Shown one piece after another: positions 1 through 8,026 of a stretch of DNA of 13,634 nt. The DNA lies in the NCBI GenBank assembly GCA_029052265.1, contig JAIDJJ010000118.1, positions 1-13,634 of the forward strand, read 5' to 3'. The stretch's first letter is position 1, and every line of letters starts with the position of its first letter. The notes under the pieces were generated by a model. The model was not told the DNA's origin, did no database searches, and saw only the letters and a program-made list of their open reading frames with translations. The translations under genes were made by a program, and so were the position numbers. The DNA comes from Muribaculaceae bacterium. Its GTDB lineage: Bacteria; Bacteroidota; Bacteroidia; Bacteroidales; Muribaculaceae.

Positions 1-2399
1 GCAGGGAGAATCCCCGAAACAGATTCAAGGGTTTCAGGTGTCGGGCCCCATACCCATACATCAGCACCTTTTTCCGACGCTTTTTTTATTTTCTGTATAT
101 CTGACCCGGAAAGCGGTTCCGAACCATTCACGATGACAAGTGTATTTCCCGGATTTTTTATCTCTTTGCTCCATGCCACACCCTGATCATCGAGAGCAGA
201 CTTCACCCTGCTCCCTTCCGAACCAATATAAACCACGTCAGCATACTGTTCCGCTGCCGGCACAGCCGCAGGAGCCTCATATTTTGATTTGTCTGTCTGC
301 GCCCATTCGCTCCATGAAGGACCGTCGGGAGCATTTGCCGAACGCAACGCCGCAAACAAGGGCCATTCTTCATATAGAGGAAGACCCGGATCATATCCGG
401 GATTGAATGTGGTGGAATACGGTCCCACCCTTTCAGGCTGAACACCGGGGACACCTTCCACATATTCCCCAAAGAATATGCCATCCTCTTCAAGAGAGGG
501 TGTGGTGGTGAGATCACGCTTGCCAAGGGGCAAAGGCTTGAGTCCGTACCATGCCATATTAAATATGGTACTGAAACTCGCCCCCATGTCTCTCTGGTCT
601 TTTATAAGGTTATAGCATTCGTTTGCAAGACCTTCCATCCGACCCTCCTGAGATTCGTATGCACGTTCGCCATTGTAGACGGAGACCTGTTCCGGTGTGC
701 CGTAATAAGCCATTGAATGCTCGCCCATACCCCATGGTTTCCCGATCGCTTTCCAATGTTTCATGGAATTTTTATCTCCATAATGACCCACTGTCACCGG
801 AAGTACACCGTCACCGTCATCCTCCCCGTCGGAAGAAATCCATGGCCGCGTAGGGTCAAGCTCACGCACTATATCCCGCCACTCCCTCCATGCTTTTTCC
901 TGAAGCGGCATCAGATCCGGACGGTTGAACACGTATAAGATCACCGGTTTGTTCTCATTGCTTATTGACCACCCGAAAACAGATGCATGATTGCGGTCTC
1001 TCTTTACAAATCTTCTGAGATGGTCTTTTGAATTTTCCCAGAAAAGTTCAGAGTCCAGTTTAGGTCCGCCGTCCGAAGCCCAATTCGCAGTCTCATCGAG
1101 CACACAGATCCCCATCTCGTCAGCCATGTCAAGATAGAATCTCGGATATATCTGGGCATGCGGACGCACAGCGTTTCCGTTCATATCTTTAATAGCTTTA
1201 AACCAAGTCCATGCATATCGGCGCGTCATCTGCGGAATCCCTTGGAAATGCCATGAATCGCTTCTGAGCTGATACGGTTTCCCGTTAAGACATTGCTCCG
1301 TGCCTTCAAGGGTCCATTCCCTCCAGCCGAATCTGTCGTATTTCACATCTATCGCTTCTTTCTTATTGTCTACTGTAAGAACGAGCCCGTAAAGATTCGG
1401 GATTTCCGGAGTCCAGAATTTAAGTTTTCCGTCCACCGGTGCATTTATGGTGGTCTTGACCGAGGAGTTTGCCGGAATCCTGACTTTCACCGGAGAGAGT
1501 GCAAGTGCCGTCATCCCGAGCTCTGATGAAGGGACGGGTGACGTATTGACATCAGTCCCCGCTCTGTTGATCCATTCCTTCACATCGGCACGGAGAGTGA
1601 CATCTACATTTTTTTCAGTATTGTTTGAAAGTTCCACATCCACCTCAAGCAGATCCTTCGACACGAGAGGACGAACATAAAGGTCGTTGACACTCACCTT
1701 CGGTCGGGCGAGCAAATATACATCCTGCCATATGCCGTTGATATGGTATCCCCACATAGAGCCGGCGGGAATTATACGGCGTCCAACCGTACTGTTGTCT
1801 TCAAACAGTTTCTGGCTTCTTACACCCACAAGTATTTCTGCGGTCTCACCTGGGGTCACGTATTTGGTTATGTCGCACGAAAAAGGTAAGAATATATCAA
1901 AATTTTCACCTGCGGGATGCCCGTTGACATAAACCTGTGCCTCTCCTGCCACCGCCTCGAAATAAAGGATGATGTCTTCCCCTTTCCAATCGGAAGGGAC
2001 TGTCACCGTTTTTTTGAGCCAACCCATTAAAATGTCGTCCCATTCTTTCGGGTAGGAAGGGTAATTCCGGTGGTCCGGACCCTCAAGATCTCTGTATGCA
2101 AAGGAATTTATATTCCATGGCGACGGGATCTTGATCTTTGTGGCGCTCCATCCCCCTTTTGTCGGCTCAGGGAGTTCGGGTGCCTTACCGCTCCCCTGCC
2201 TGTAGTCCGCCGGAGTTTTCACCGGCAGGAAATCCCAATATCCGTTCAGACAGACTTCTTGCCGGAAAGGTTTTTCAACTTCATTTACAATTCCTGTCTG
2301 CGGAGCGAAAGGAAAATTATAGACAGTTTTCGCATCTGAACCGGCGGTAGAAATGATCCCGGCGGCAATCAGTGCTATTATTCCTATTATTTTTTTCAT
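1..2399 (-). CDS. Exported glycoside hydrolase family 2 protein (3' end outside window)
   Basis: Open frame of at least 799 codons, read from the ATG at 2397-2399 to the left edge with no stop, so the C-terminus is missing. Residues 1-22 form a signal peptide (MKKIIGIIALIAAGIIS start). A GH2 sugar-binding jelly roll follows (about 100-240, with VYVNG and GIWQDVYL), then an Ig-like domain (about 240-360), then a TIM barrel from about 372 (LNGKPYQL). The barrel carries DRNHASVFGWSISNEN with the putative acid/base Glu482, and GMGEHS with the putative nucleophile Glu560. The 78-residue spacing is normal for GH2. A further domain starts near 690. GH2 enzymes are retaining exo-beta-glycosidases (galactosidase, glucuronidase, mannosidase and others). 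The neighbouring glucuronate operon suggests a glucuronidase, but the NxK carboxylate-binding motif of typical beta-glucuronidases is not visible after Glu560, so the substrate is open. It probably shares a transcript with the GH92 gene 14 bp upstream. Confidence 0.88.
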   Translation of the reverse strand, partial: MKKIIGIIALIAAGIISTAGSDAKTVYNFPFAPQTGIVNEVEKPFRQEVCLNGYWDFLPVKTPADYRQGSGKAPELPEPTKGGWSATKIKIPSPWNINSFAYRDLEGPDHRNYPSYPKEWDDILMGWLKKTVTVPSDWKGEDIILYFEAVAGEAQVYVNGHPAGENFDIFLPFSCDITKYVTPGETAEILVGVRSQKLFEDNSTVGRRIIPAGSMWGYHINGIWQDVYLLARPKVSVNDLYVRPLVSKDLLEVDVELSNNTEKNVDVTLRADVKEWINRAGTDVNTSPVPSSELGMTALALSPVKVRIPANSSVKTTINAPVDGKLKFWTPEIPNLYGLVLTVDNKKEAIDVKYDRFGWREWTLEGTEQCLNGKPYQLRSDSWHFQGIPQMTRRYAWTWFKAIKDMNGNAVRPHAQIYPRFYLDMADEMGICVLDETANWASDGGPKLDSELFWENSKDHLRRFVKRDRNHASVFGWSISNENKPVILYVFNRPDLMPLQEKAWREWRDIVRELDPTRPWISSDGEDDGDGVLPVTVGHYGDKNSMKHWKAIGKPWGMGEHSMAYYGTPEQVSVYNGERAYESQEGRMEGLANECYNLIKDQRDMGASFSTIFNMAWYGLKPLPLGKRDLTTTPSLEEDGIFFGEYVEGVPGVQPERVGPYSTTFNPGYDPGLPLYEEWPLFAALRSANAPDGPSWSEWAQTDKSKYEAPAAVPAAEQYADVVYIGSEGSRVKSALDDQGVAWSKEIKNPGNTLVIVNGSEPLSGSDIQKIKKASEKGADVWVWGPTPETLESVSGILP

Positions 2400-2413
2400 A
2401 ACTGATATAATTC

Positions 2414-4648
2414 TTAATTGACACTTGTATCGAGTCCCCACCGATGATTTGCCACAGGACCCATTTCCAACTCAAGTTTTCCACCGTCTTTCAAATCATC
2501 ATGACTGAACCATGGACGGTTAAGTTCATTACCGTTCAATTTTGCAGATTGAATATATTTGTTTGTTTCTGAACAATTATTGGCTATGACTTCAAATTTA
2601 TTTCCGTTTTCAAGATGGATTACAGCACGTCTGAACAAGGGGCTCCCGATTGAATAGACAGGTTCGCCTGGAGTCACGGGATAGAAACCAAGCATAGAGA
2701 ACACTACAAATGCCGACATTCCTCCCCCGTCCTCATCTCCGGGAATCCCCATAAGGTCGTTTCTAAACCATTGCCTTAACAAAGACCTGACTTTTTTCTG
2801 GGTCTTCCAGGGCTGTCCGGCGAAATTATACAGATACGGCACGTGAAGGCTGGGTTCGTTAGCCATTGAGAACTGTCCCACATTGCCGGTATGGTCGGGC
2901 AACTGTGAATAAAATTCAAACTTGCTCTTGCCGAGAGGCTCTTCGAAAGTATTGTCCAACGCCCTGCAAAACTCAAGGGGACCACCCATAAGCGAAATCA
3001 GGTCGGGAATATTATGTTGCACATCCCAGCGGTAGACCCAACCGTTGTTTTCCCCATAATATTCCCGGGCTCCCATTCCTCCCGGATAACGGTAGTCAAA
3101 GGGCTGGATAAAATTCCCTTCCGAATCTTTTGGATGGAAAAATTTGGTATCGCTGTTGAATACGTTACGATAGTTGAGTGATTTCGCAAGATGATTGGCG
3201 GCTTCCTCATCCTTACCCAAGAAAGATGCTATCCGTGCAAGACACCATGAGTCATAGCTTGTGCCAAGAGTGACCGCTATGGGCTGACGTTTCTCGAAAT
3301 GGTGAACCTCTTCCCATCTCTCCTTCTCGCCATCTGCAAGCGCAGGGACATAACCGTGAGAATCGTAAAAAGCATTCAGTTTCCCTGCAGGCACCCCGCT
3401 CCAGGGGGCGAGAGTCTTCTCTTCAATACCTTTCCGGCATGCGTCATAAGCAAGTTGAAGATCAAAATCGTGCAATCCTTTTGCCCAGGCATCTGCCACA
3501 GTCGCCACTCCGTGATTGGAATTCATACGGCGCGTGTCGCCGGTAATCTCGGGAAAAGTCGGCATCCAGAGGCTGTCGGTCTGCTGTGCCATCCTGAGAT
3601 ACGACCGGATTATATCTGTTTCTACCTGAGTATCTGAAATCACACGCAACGGATGAGCCGCGCGATACGTATCCCATATCCAGTCATCAGTATAAAAGGG
3701 ATGCCCCTCGTCATCATGCACTTTCCCATCCGACGCACTGAAATACCTCCCGTCTTCACTCAGGCATACAGGACGTTCATGCACTCTATAAAGCGCGGTA
3801 TAAAACACCGTTTTATCATTATCGTTGTCTGTTTCAACCTCATACTTTCCCAAGGCAGCGTTCCAGATCTCTTTTCCGGCAGCTGCCACTGAATCGACAT
3901 CAAAATTAGTGATTTCACGGTGAAGGTTCTTCCCTGCCTGTTCCTCGCTGATAAACGACACTCCATAGCGGAGATTCACCTTTTTTACATTATCTCCGAA
4001 ATACAGCGCGAGACAAGCGTCATCACCTTCCGCCATGTTTGCAGACGAACCATCCTTCCCGCCTACGGCAAGAATCTCTTCCGGCATCTGTTCGGTCTCA
4101 AGATAAAGAAAGACCTTGACATTATTGTCAAGCTCCTGATATCCCCTGACCACATTCCCCTCAGATGTCAGTTTCCCCTTTTTAGTATTGACCACCATAT
4201 ATGAGGGGGCTTCCGGATTCATGTCCAATTCATAGACGGCGCTTTGCCTCGACGGGGCAAAACGCACGTTGATTCCCGGTTCGTCAAGATAGACGGAATA
4301 ATAATACGGACGGAGATCTTCGTTGTCGTATGTATAAGAAACAACCGGACCAAGCGCCATCCTGTCGCCTTGATACGGACTTAAGTTGAATGCCGATTTC
4401 TCCCTGTGGTTTGTCGTTATCACAGGAAGACCTTTCAATTTCTCCGAAGTATAGTCTCCGCGCTCCGGCACAGCCCTGAGCATACTGTTCGGAAGATGCA
4501 CTGTGGGAAAGGTGGGCACAAGAAGGTGGCTTATGTTCCCTATGTTGGGATTAACATAGTCTACAGGTGTCTTGGCTTTTTCTTCCGATATTCCGCAGCT
4601 GCCGACAGCAATCAAAACCGGAAGACACCAAACATTTTTCAAATTCAT
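2414..4648 (-). CDS. GH92-family exported glycosidase (alpha-mannosidase-like), probable surface lipoprotein
   Basis: 744 aa, a usual length for GH92. The N-terminus ends in VGSC, a plausible lipobox with Cys18. The following GISEEK places acidic residues just after the cysteine, as in Bacteroidetes signals for surface-exported lipoproteins. Family marks in order: DYVNPNIG near residue 30; WDTYRAAHPL from Trp325; GENNGWVYRW with Glu533, which aligns by motif with the GH92 catalytic acid region; NEPSLHVPYLYNFAGQPW; PGDEDGGGMSAF with Asp638 and Asp640 in the conserved acidic loop (candidate base); FSMLGFYPV; and the C-terminal YIQSAKLNG and GLDTSVN tail. GH92 enzymes are calcium-dependent inverting exo-alpha-mannosidases. 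The N-terminal glycine/proline-rich motif of well-studied members is not obvious here (it reads HLLVPTFPTVHLPNS), so this is a divergent branch and mannose specificity is inferred. It is first in a leftward pair with the GH2 gene and divergent from the regulator. Confidence 0.88.
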   Translation of the reverse strand: MNLKNVWCLPVLIAVGSCGISEEKAKTPVDYVNPNIGNISHLLVPTFPTVHLPNSMLRAVPERGDYTSEKLKGLPVITTNHREKSAFNLSPYQGDRMALGPVVSYTYDNEDLRPYYYSVYLDEPGINVRFAPSRQSAVYELDMNPEAPSYMVVNTKKGKLTSEGNVVRGYQELDNNVKVFLYLETEQMPEEILAVGGKDGSSANMAEGDDACLALYFGDNVKKVNLRYGVSFISEEQAGKNLHREITNFDVDSVAAAGKEIWNAALGKYEVETDNDNDKTVFYTALYRVHERPVCLSEDGRYFSASDGKVHDDEGHPFYTDDWIWDTYRAAHPLRVISDTQVETDIIRSYLRMAQQTDSLWMPTFPEITGDTRRMNSNHGVATVADAWAKGLHDFDLQLAYDACRKGIEEKTLAPWSGVPAGKLNAFYDSHGYVPALADGEKERWEEVHHFEKRQPIAVTLGTSYDSWCLARIASFLGKDEEAANHLAKSLNYRNVFNSDTKFFHPKDSEGNFIQPFDYRYPGGMGAREYYGENNGWVYRWDVQHNIPDLISLMGGPLEFCRALDNTFEEPLGKSKFEFYSQLPDHTGNVGQFSMANEPSLHVPYLYNFAGQPWKTQKKVRSLLRQWFRNDLMGIPGDEDGGGMSAFVVFSMLGFYPVTPGEPVYSIGSPLFRRAVIHLENGNKFEVIANNCSETNKYIQSAKLNGNELNRPWFSHDDLKDGGKLELEMGPVANHRWGLDTSVN

Positions 4649-4726
4649 GATAATTGTATTGTATGGTTAATTCGTTTAAATCGTTTCCCTCTTTTTCCGA
4701 AAATTGGAAATTGAAGGGTCATATCA

Positions 4727-4745
4727 CATTGAAACAACTTCAATG
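4727..4745. promoter_or_regulatory. Perfect 7-bp inverted repeat, candidate operator
   Basis: CATTGAA, 5-bp spacer ACAAC, TTCAATG. It lies 79-97 bp upstream of the GH92 start codon. If the weak leftward -7 box at 4752-4759 is real, the palindrome would cover the transcription start. Thirteen bases of it (4732-4744) recur at 8110-8122 in front of the hexuronate operon. It may be a protein-binding site or a remnant of the same small repeat family. Confidence 0.4.
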
Positions 4746-4751
4746 ATTTTA

Positions 4752-4759
4752 CAAAGTAA
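4752..4759 (-). promoter_or_regulatory. Weak -7-like element for the GH92/GH2 pair
   Basis: On the minus strand this reads TTACTTTG, one mismatch from the Bacteroidetes TAnnTTTG consensus. A TTTG on the same strand lies at 4786-4789, but its spacing of 26 bp is longer than expected for a -33 element. The call rests on position and one box only. Confidence 0.22.
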
Positions 4760-4767
4760 GCCTTATA

Positions 4768-4854
4768 CACTTAAGATTTATTTAACAAATCACTTAATTA
4801 TCGCTTAATCCAGAAAATAAACCTTGTATTAACTGAATTATTAACATCACTTCA
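4768..4854 (+). promoter_or_regulatory. Spaced CACTTAA-like direct repeats, candidate regulator-binding sites
   Basis: CACTTAA occurs at 4768-4774 and 4791-4797, CGCTTAA at 4802-4808 and CACTTCA at 4848-4854. The intervals are 23, 11 and 46 bp, all near multiples of 11-11.5 bp. The middle two sit in a nearly perfect 11-bp tandem duplication (4789-4799 and 4800-4810, 9 of 11 identical). SARP proteins are known to bind direct heptamers repeated at about 11 or 22 bp, and the downstream gene has a SARP-like C-terminus. The DNA is AT-rich, so chance cannot be excluded. Confidence 0.35.
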
Positions 4855-4898
4855 TCAATTTATAACCTGCCGATATCATATTAATCATTCTTTTTTCT

Positions 4899-4906
4899 TA
4901 ATTTTG
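4899..4906 (+). promoter_or_regulatory. Bacteroidetes -7 promoter element for the regulator gene
   Basis: TAATTTTG fits TAnnTTTG exactly. It lies 57 bp upstream of the regulator ATG, giving a predicted leader of about 50 nt. No clear TTTG is seen at the -33 position, which suggests dependence on an activator or a weak basal promoter. Confidence 0.5.
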
Positions 4907-4963
4907 TAACAAATCATCTCCCCCATACACACCCTGCATTCTTTTCTAATATTTTTTGATGAA

Positions 4964-7759
4964 ATGAAACACAAACTATGCCTTACATCAATAATCCTGT
5001 CGATATTTGCAGTCGCAGCCCATGCCATGGACTACGGATTGAGATTCAATTCCCATTCTTTCCCCGGCAGCATGCGCACATCCCTGAAGCTGGGTGCAGA
5101 CCGGGATTTTAAATTTTCAAATAATCTTGCTATCGAATTTGAATTATCGTTTTACGACACTCCTCATTTCGGACAGATATGCACAATAGAGCTTGACAAC
5201 GGTTCGTCAATAAGTCTTGTATCTGCTGTGAACGACAATCTTGAATACAATCCCGCTATTATAATTGACGGGAAACTGCATGTCATGCCATCTGATTTTA
5301 TCGCCGACAATAAAGATCCTGCCAAAATAGGGCTATCTGTCGACAAGGAATCCGGCACGGTCACATTCAGATACGGCGGGGAAACAATTTCGGAAAATTT
5401 ATTGAAGACTGATATGAATGCCGCCTCAATCACTTTCGGATCTACTGAAAACCAGCCTGCCGTAGCTCCGGCAGACATGCGCGACATTAAAGTTTTTATC
5501 GACAACAGGAATACAAATCATTGGGAACTTGCAAAACACGACGGCGACATTACATACGACTGCATATCTGACGTTGCCGCTGAAGCGAAAAATCCAAACT
5601 GGATAATAGACGGGCACTTTAAATGGAAGAAAGTTTTCGGATATAAAACTGATGAAAACATTCAGACTGCTTTCAATCCGGAATCATCTGTGTTCTATAT
5701 CCTATCTGACTCCCGTCTTAAGATTTTCAATCCCGTTACCGGCATTGCCGAAGACATTGATATCCCGGCAGACAGGAGGGTGATGATGTTTTCAAACCAT
5801 CTTGCATTCGCGCCTCTCTCTAATTCTTTGATATCTTACAATCTAAAACAACTCACATCATCCCGTTTAGACCTTAACTCTTTTTCCTGGAGTGGTGCTG
5901 AAAAGAATACTGCGGAACCATATTTCCATAACCATTCCTTTGCATCTGACGGGAAAAACGCATATACTTTCGGAGGTTATGGATTTTATCTTTTCAACAA
6001 CAGTTCTTTCAAGATAGACCTTGTCTCCGGAGAGGTATCTCCGGTGCGCCTTAATCCCCTCCCCGAGTCTCGCACATCCTCTTCTTCCGCAATCGTCGGA
6101 GACAAGCTATATATTTTCGGTGGCTTCGGAAATATAGCCGGGAAACAGGAAATCCCGGCAGTATATTATTATGATCTTTGGGAGTATGACCTCAACACTT
6201 TTGAGGGAAAGAAAATATGGGAGATTGAAAATGTCGATCAAAATTTCATACCTTCATCTTCCATGTACTTCAGTATTAAAGAGAACGCTTTCTACATGGC
6301 ATCAACCCTAAACGGAGGGAATATGATTAAAATCTCCTTGGACCGACCCGGATATGAGGTGGTGAGCGAAAGCATTTTCTCCAAGATGGATTATCGTGAT
6401 TTTGTATTTGACCTTTTCAGAAACGATACCGGTGATTCATATTACCTTGTACTGGACAAACACCTTAGTGACACGTCTCATGAATATGCCATATACGAAA
6501 TATCTTACCCTTTTGCCGACAATCCTTCTTATAAAAATTTAGGTGGTGACAACCCCGGATACAAAGAAGAGGCTACATTTGCATCTCGCAATATGCTGCC
6601 ATTTGTTGCCGGGATAATAATCAGTGCAATCGCAATTTTTGTGGCAATTATATTTAAGGGAAATAAAAAGCAACATTCCGGCAATGATACAGGCGATTAC
6701 ACGTCGCCGGATATTGACATTATGACACCTGAAACCCTTGGGATCCAGAGTGAACACAAAGATTGTGACACGGATGACAGTGGAACCTCCGACCTTCACC
6801 ACTGCGACGCGGAGGATGCGGCTGAAGATTTAACTGAAAATATAAAGGATGATATAAATATAGATATAACTGAAAATATAAAGGAATCCTTGACAACGGA
6901 AGAAGAAACACCTGATGCGACGCCTCCTGCAGTGGATACCGGCAGGGAAGACCCTGCCATGTCTCTGACTGTCATACAACAACCTCACTTCAATAGAGAA
7001 AAATCTGCCATATCTTTATTGGGAGAGTTTAACGTGCGCGACAAAAACGGAAACGATGTGACAACCAACTTTTCTTTCAGGATAAAAGATCTCCTAATTC
7101 TGCTGATTCTTGAAAACGAAAGAAGTTCAAAAGGGGTCAGACAACAGATTATTGACGAACTCATATGGAATGACAGGGACGAAAAATCAGCAAAAAACAA
7201 CAGAAATGTCTATATGCGTAAACTTCGTTTGCTACTCTCGGAAATCGGAAATATTGAAATAATTTTCGACAAAGGTTACTATAAAATTATCAATGAGAAC
7301 GTCACAATTGATTATTCCGAAATAAAGAAGCGTTTGGCATTGCTTGAAAAAAACAGTAACACCGACAATCAGCTTATCGATGAAATGCTCGAACTGCTTC
7401 TGTATGGTCCGCTTCTTCCTTTTACCGACTATCCTTGGCTCGACAATTTCAAAAGCGATTATTCAGACAAGTCGCTTGACATGTTGTTTATGCTTATGAA
7501 ATATGTCAACACTTCACATCCCGAAGACGAACGCCTGATCTACAGAATTGCAGAAACCGTTGCATGCCATGATCCTTTGAGCGAGGAAGCGCTTGAGGTG
7601 AAATGCAGGATCCTTGCAAAACGTAAAATTCCCGGAATGGCTAAAAAAACATATGAAAGATTCTGCAAGGAGTATGATAAAAGTTTCGGGCAGGAATTTC
7701 CCCGCTCTTTTTCAGAGATCGTAGGCAATCTTTATAAATCAAACAATGACATGCCATAA
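4964..7759 (+). CDS. Membrane-spanning one-component regulator: LamG-like, Kelch propeller, TM helix, SARP/BTAD DNA-binding region
   Basis: 931 aa. Residues 1-21 are a signal peptide (AVAAHA). Residues about 40-180 resemble a LamG/ConA-like jelly roll (IEFELSF near the start, ADMRDIKVFID at the end). Residues about 222-520 contain six Kelch-like units with FGG at 336-338 and 385-387, a likely six-bladed propeller. One hydrophobic helix spans 545-564 and is followed by KGNKK, placing the C-terminus in the cytoplasm. A long acidic linker (about 570-670) precedes an OmpR/SARP-type winged helix (about 683-784: ISLLGEF, DLLILLIL, NVYMRKLRLLL, GYYKI). A BTAD helical domain follows (about 785-925: GPLLPF, Trp825, DPLSEEA at 870-876). 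No histidine-kinase or receiver motif is seen, so it is not a hybrid two-component sensor. Inference: the outer region senses a glycan or its fragment and the C-terminus activates the adjacent genes. Ligand and targets are unknown. Confidence 0.82.
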   Translation: MKHKLCLTSIILSIFAVAAHAMDYGLRFNSHSFPGSMRTSLKLGADRDFKFSNNLAIEFELSFYDTPHFGQICTIELDNGSSISLVSAVNDNLEYNPAIIIDGKLHVMPSDFIADNKDPAKIGLSVDKESGTVTFRYGGETISENLLKTDMNAASITFGSTENQPAVAPADMRDIKVFIDNRNTNHWELAKHDGDITYDCISDVAAEAKNPNWIIDGHFKWKKVFGYKTDENIQTAFNPESSVFYILSDSRLKIFNPVTGIAEDIDIPADRRVMMFSNHLAFAPLSNSLISYNLKQLTSSRLDLNSFSWSGAEKNTAEPYFHNHSFASDGKNAYTFGGYGFYLFNNSSFKIDLVSGEVSPVRLNPLPESRTSSSSAIVGDKLYIFGGFGNIAGKQEIPAVYYYDLWEYDLNTFEGKKIWEIENVDQNFIPSSSMYFSIKENAFYMASTLNGGNMIKISLDRPGYEVVSESIFSKMDYRDFVFDLFRNDTGDSYYLVLDKHLSDTSHEYAIYEISYPFADNPSYKNLGGDNPGYKEEATFASRNMLPFVAGIIISAIAIFVAIIFKGNKKQHSGNDTGDYTSPDIDIMTPETLGIQSEHKDCDTDDSGTSDLHHCDAEDAAEDLTENIKDDINIDITENIKESLTTEEETPDATPPAVDTGREDPAMSLTVIQQPHFNREKSAISLLGEFNVRDKNGNDVTTNFSFRIKDLLILLILENERSSKGVRQQIIDELIWNDRDEKSAKNNRNVYMRKLRLLLSEIGNIEIIFDKGYYKIINENVTIDYSEIKKRLALLEKNSNTDNQLIDEMLELLLYGPLLPFTDYPWLDNFKSDYSDKSLDMLFMLMKYVNTSHPEDERLIYRIAETVACHDPLSEEALEVKCRILAKRKIPGMAKKTYERFCKEYDKSFGQEFPRSFSEIVGNLYKSNNDMP
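6831..6885 (+). repeat. In-frame direct repeat in the linker of the regulator
   Basis: A 19-bp sequence starting TAACTGAAAA occurs identically at 6831-6849 and 6867-6885, a period of 36 bp or 12 codons. It gives TENIK at residues 624-628 and again at 636-640. It lies in the acidic cytoplasmic linker between the membrane helix and the DNA-binding domain, where length changes should be tolerated. Confidence 0.8.
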
Positions 7760-7764
7760 TTATA

Positions 7765-7821
7765 TCGTGATACAAGCGTCTACACAATACTGTCAAAGAC
7801 GCTTGTACCACGAAATTTTAA
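7765..7821 (+). terminator. Hairpin terminator after the regulator gene
   Basis: Arms 7765-7781 and 7797-7813 pair at 16 of 17 positions around a 15-nt loop (TACAAGCGTCT against AGACGCTTGTA plus outer pairs). It starts 6 bp after the regulator stop codon. The tail AAATTTTA is short and not a clean T-run, so termination may be partial or work in both directions. Confidence 0.7.
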
Positions 7822-7835
7822 GGAACGCGCTCTTA

Positions 7836-7996
7836 GAAACTGTTTAAAATTTATTTTGTCTTGTCATTGAGGTCTTTGTCAACATCTTTATGATATTTAT
7901 TCAGTCATTATGGAACCCCATAACTCCATCATAAATATCAAAAATCTGCTCGACAAATCCTCTCAATTCCTTCGACAAATAAATTTAAACAGTTTC
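7836..7996. mobile_element. MITE-like 161-bp imperfect palindrome flanked by TTA direct repeats
   Basis: The ends are GAAACTGTTTAAA (from 7836) and its near-exact reverse complement ending at 7996. The pairing continues inward with gaps (ATTGAG, TTTGTC and GATATTTAT on the left against matching segments on the right). It closes on TTATGG / CCATAA around 7910-7922, so nearly the whole element folds into one long hairpin. TTA stands directly outside both ends (7833-7835 and 7997-7999), as a 3-bp target duplication would. There is no coding capacity, so it would need a transposase supplied elsewhere. The family is not recognised. Confidence 0.6.
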
Positions 7997-8026
7997 TTAA
8001 ACCAATCGATACGTAAACTTTTATTT

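Larger units (their letters stand above)
4649..4963. other. Divergent promoter region between GH92 gene and membrane regulator
   Basis: 315 bp of AT-rich DNA without an open frame that looks like a gene. It must hold the start signals for both the leftward hydrolase pair and the rightward regulator. Seen in it: a short perfect palindrome (4727-4745), spaced direct repeats (4768-4854), a good Bacteroidetes -7 box for the rightward gene (4899-4906) and only a degenerate -7 box for the leftward one. The arrangement suggests that the regulator controls the divergent glycosidases, but no direct evidence is present. Confidence 0.8.

Noticed and set aside
2414..4648. Several 60-112 codon frames on the opposite strand across the GH92 and GH2 genes
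   Set aside because: They lie wholly inside well-supported coding regions, have no recognisable domain or start context, and look like by-products of the real frames.
4959..4967. Three-codon frame ATG-AAA-TGA overlapping the regulator start
   Set aside because: It is too short to judge and is expected by chance in an ATGAAATGA context.
4964..7759. Hybrid two-component system (HTCS) regulator
   Set aside because: No histidine-kinase, ATPase or receiver motifs are present. The C-terminus is winged-helix plus BTAD, not AraC-type.
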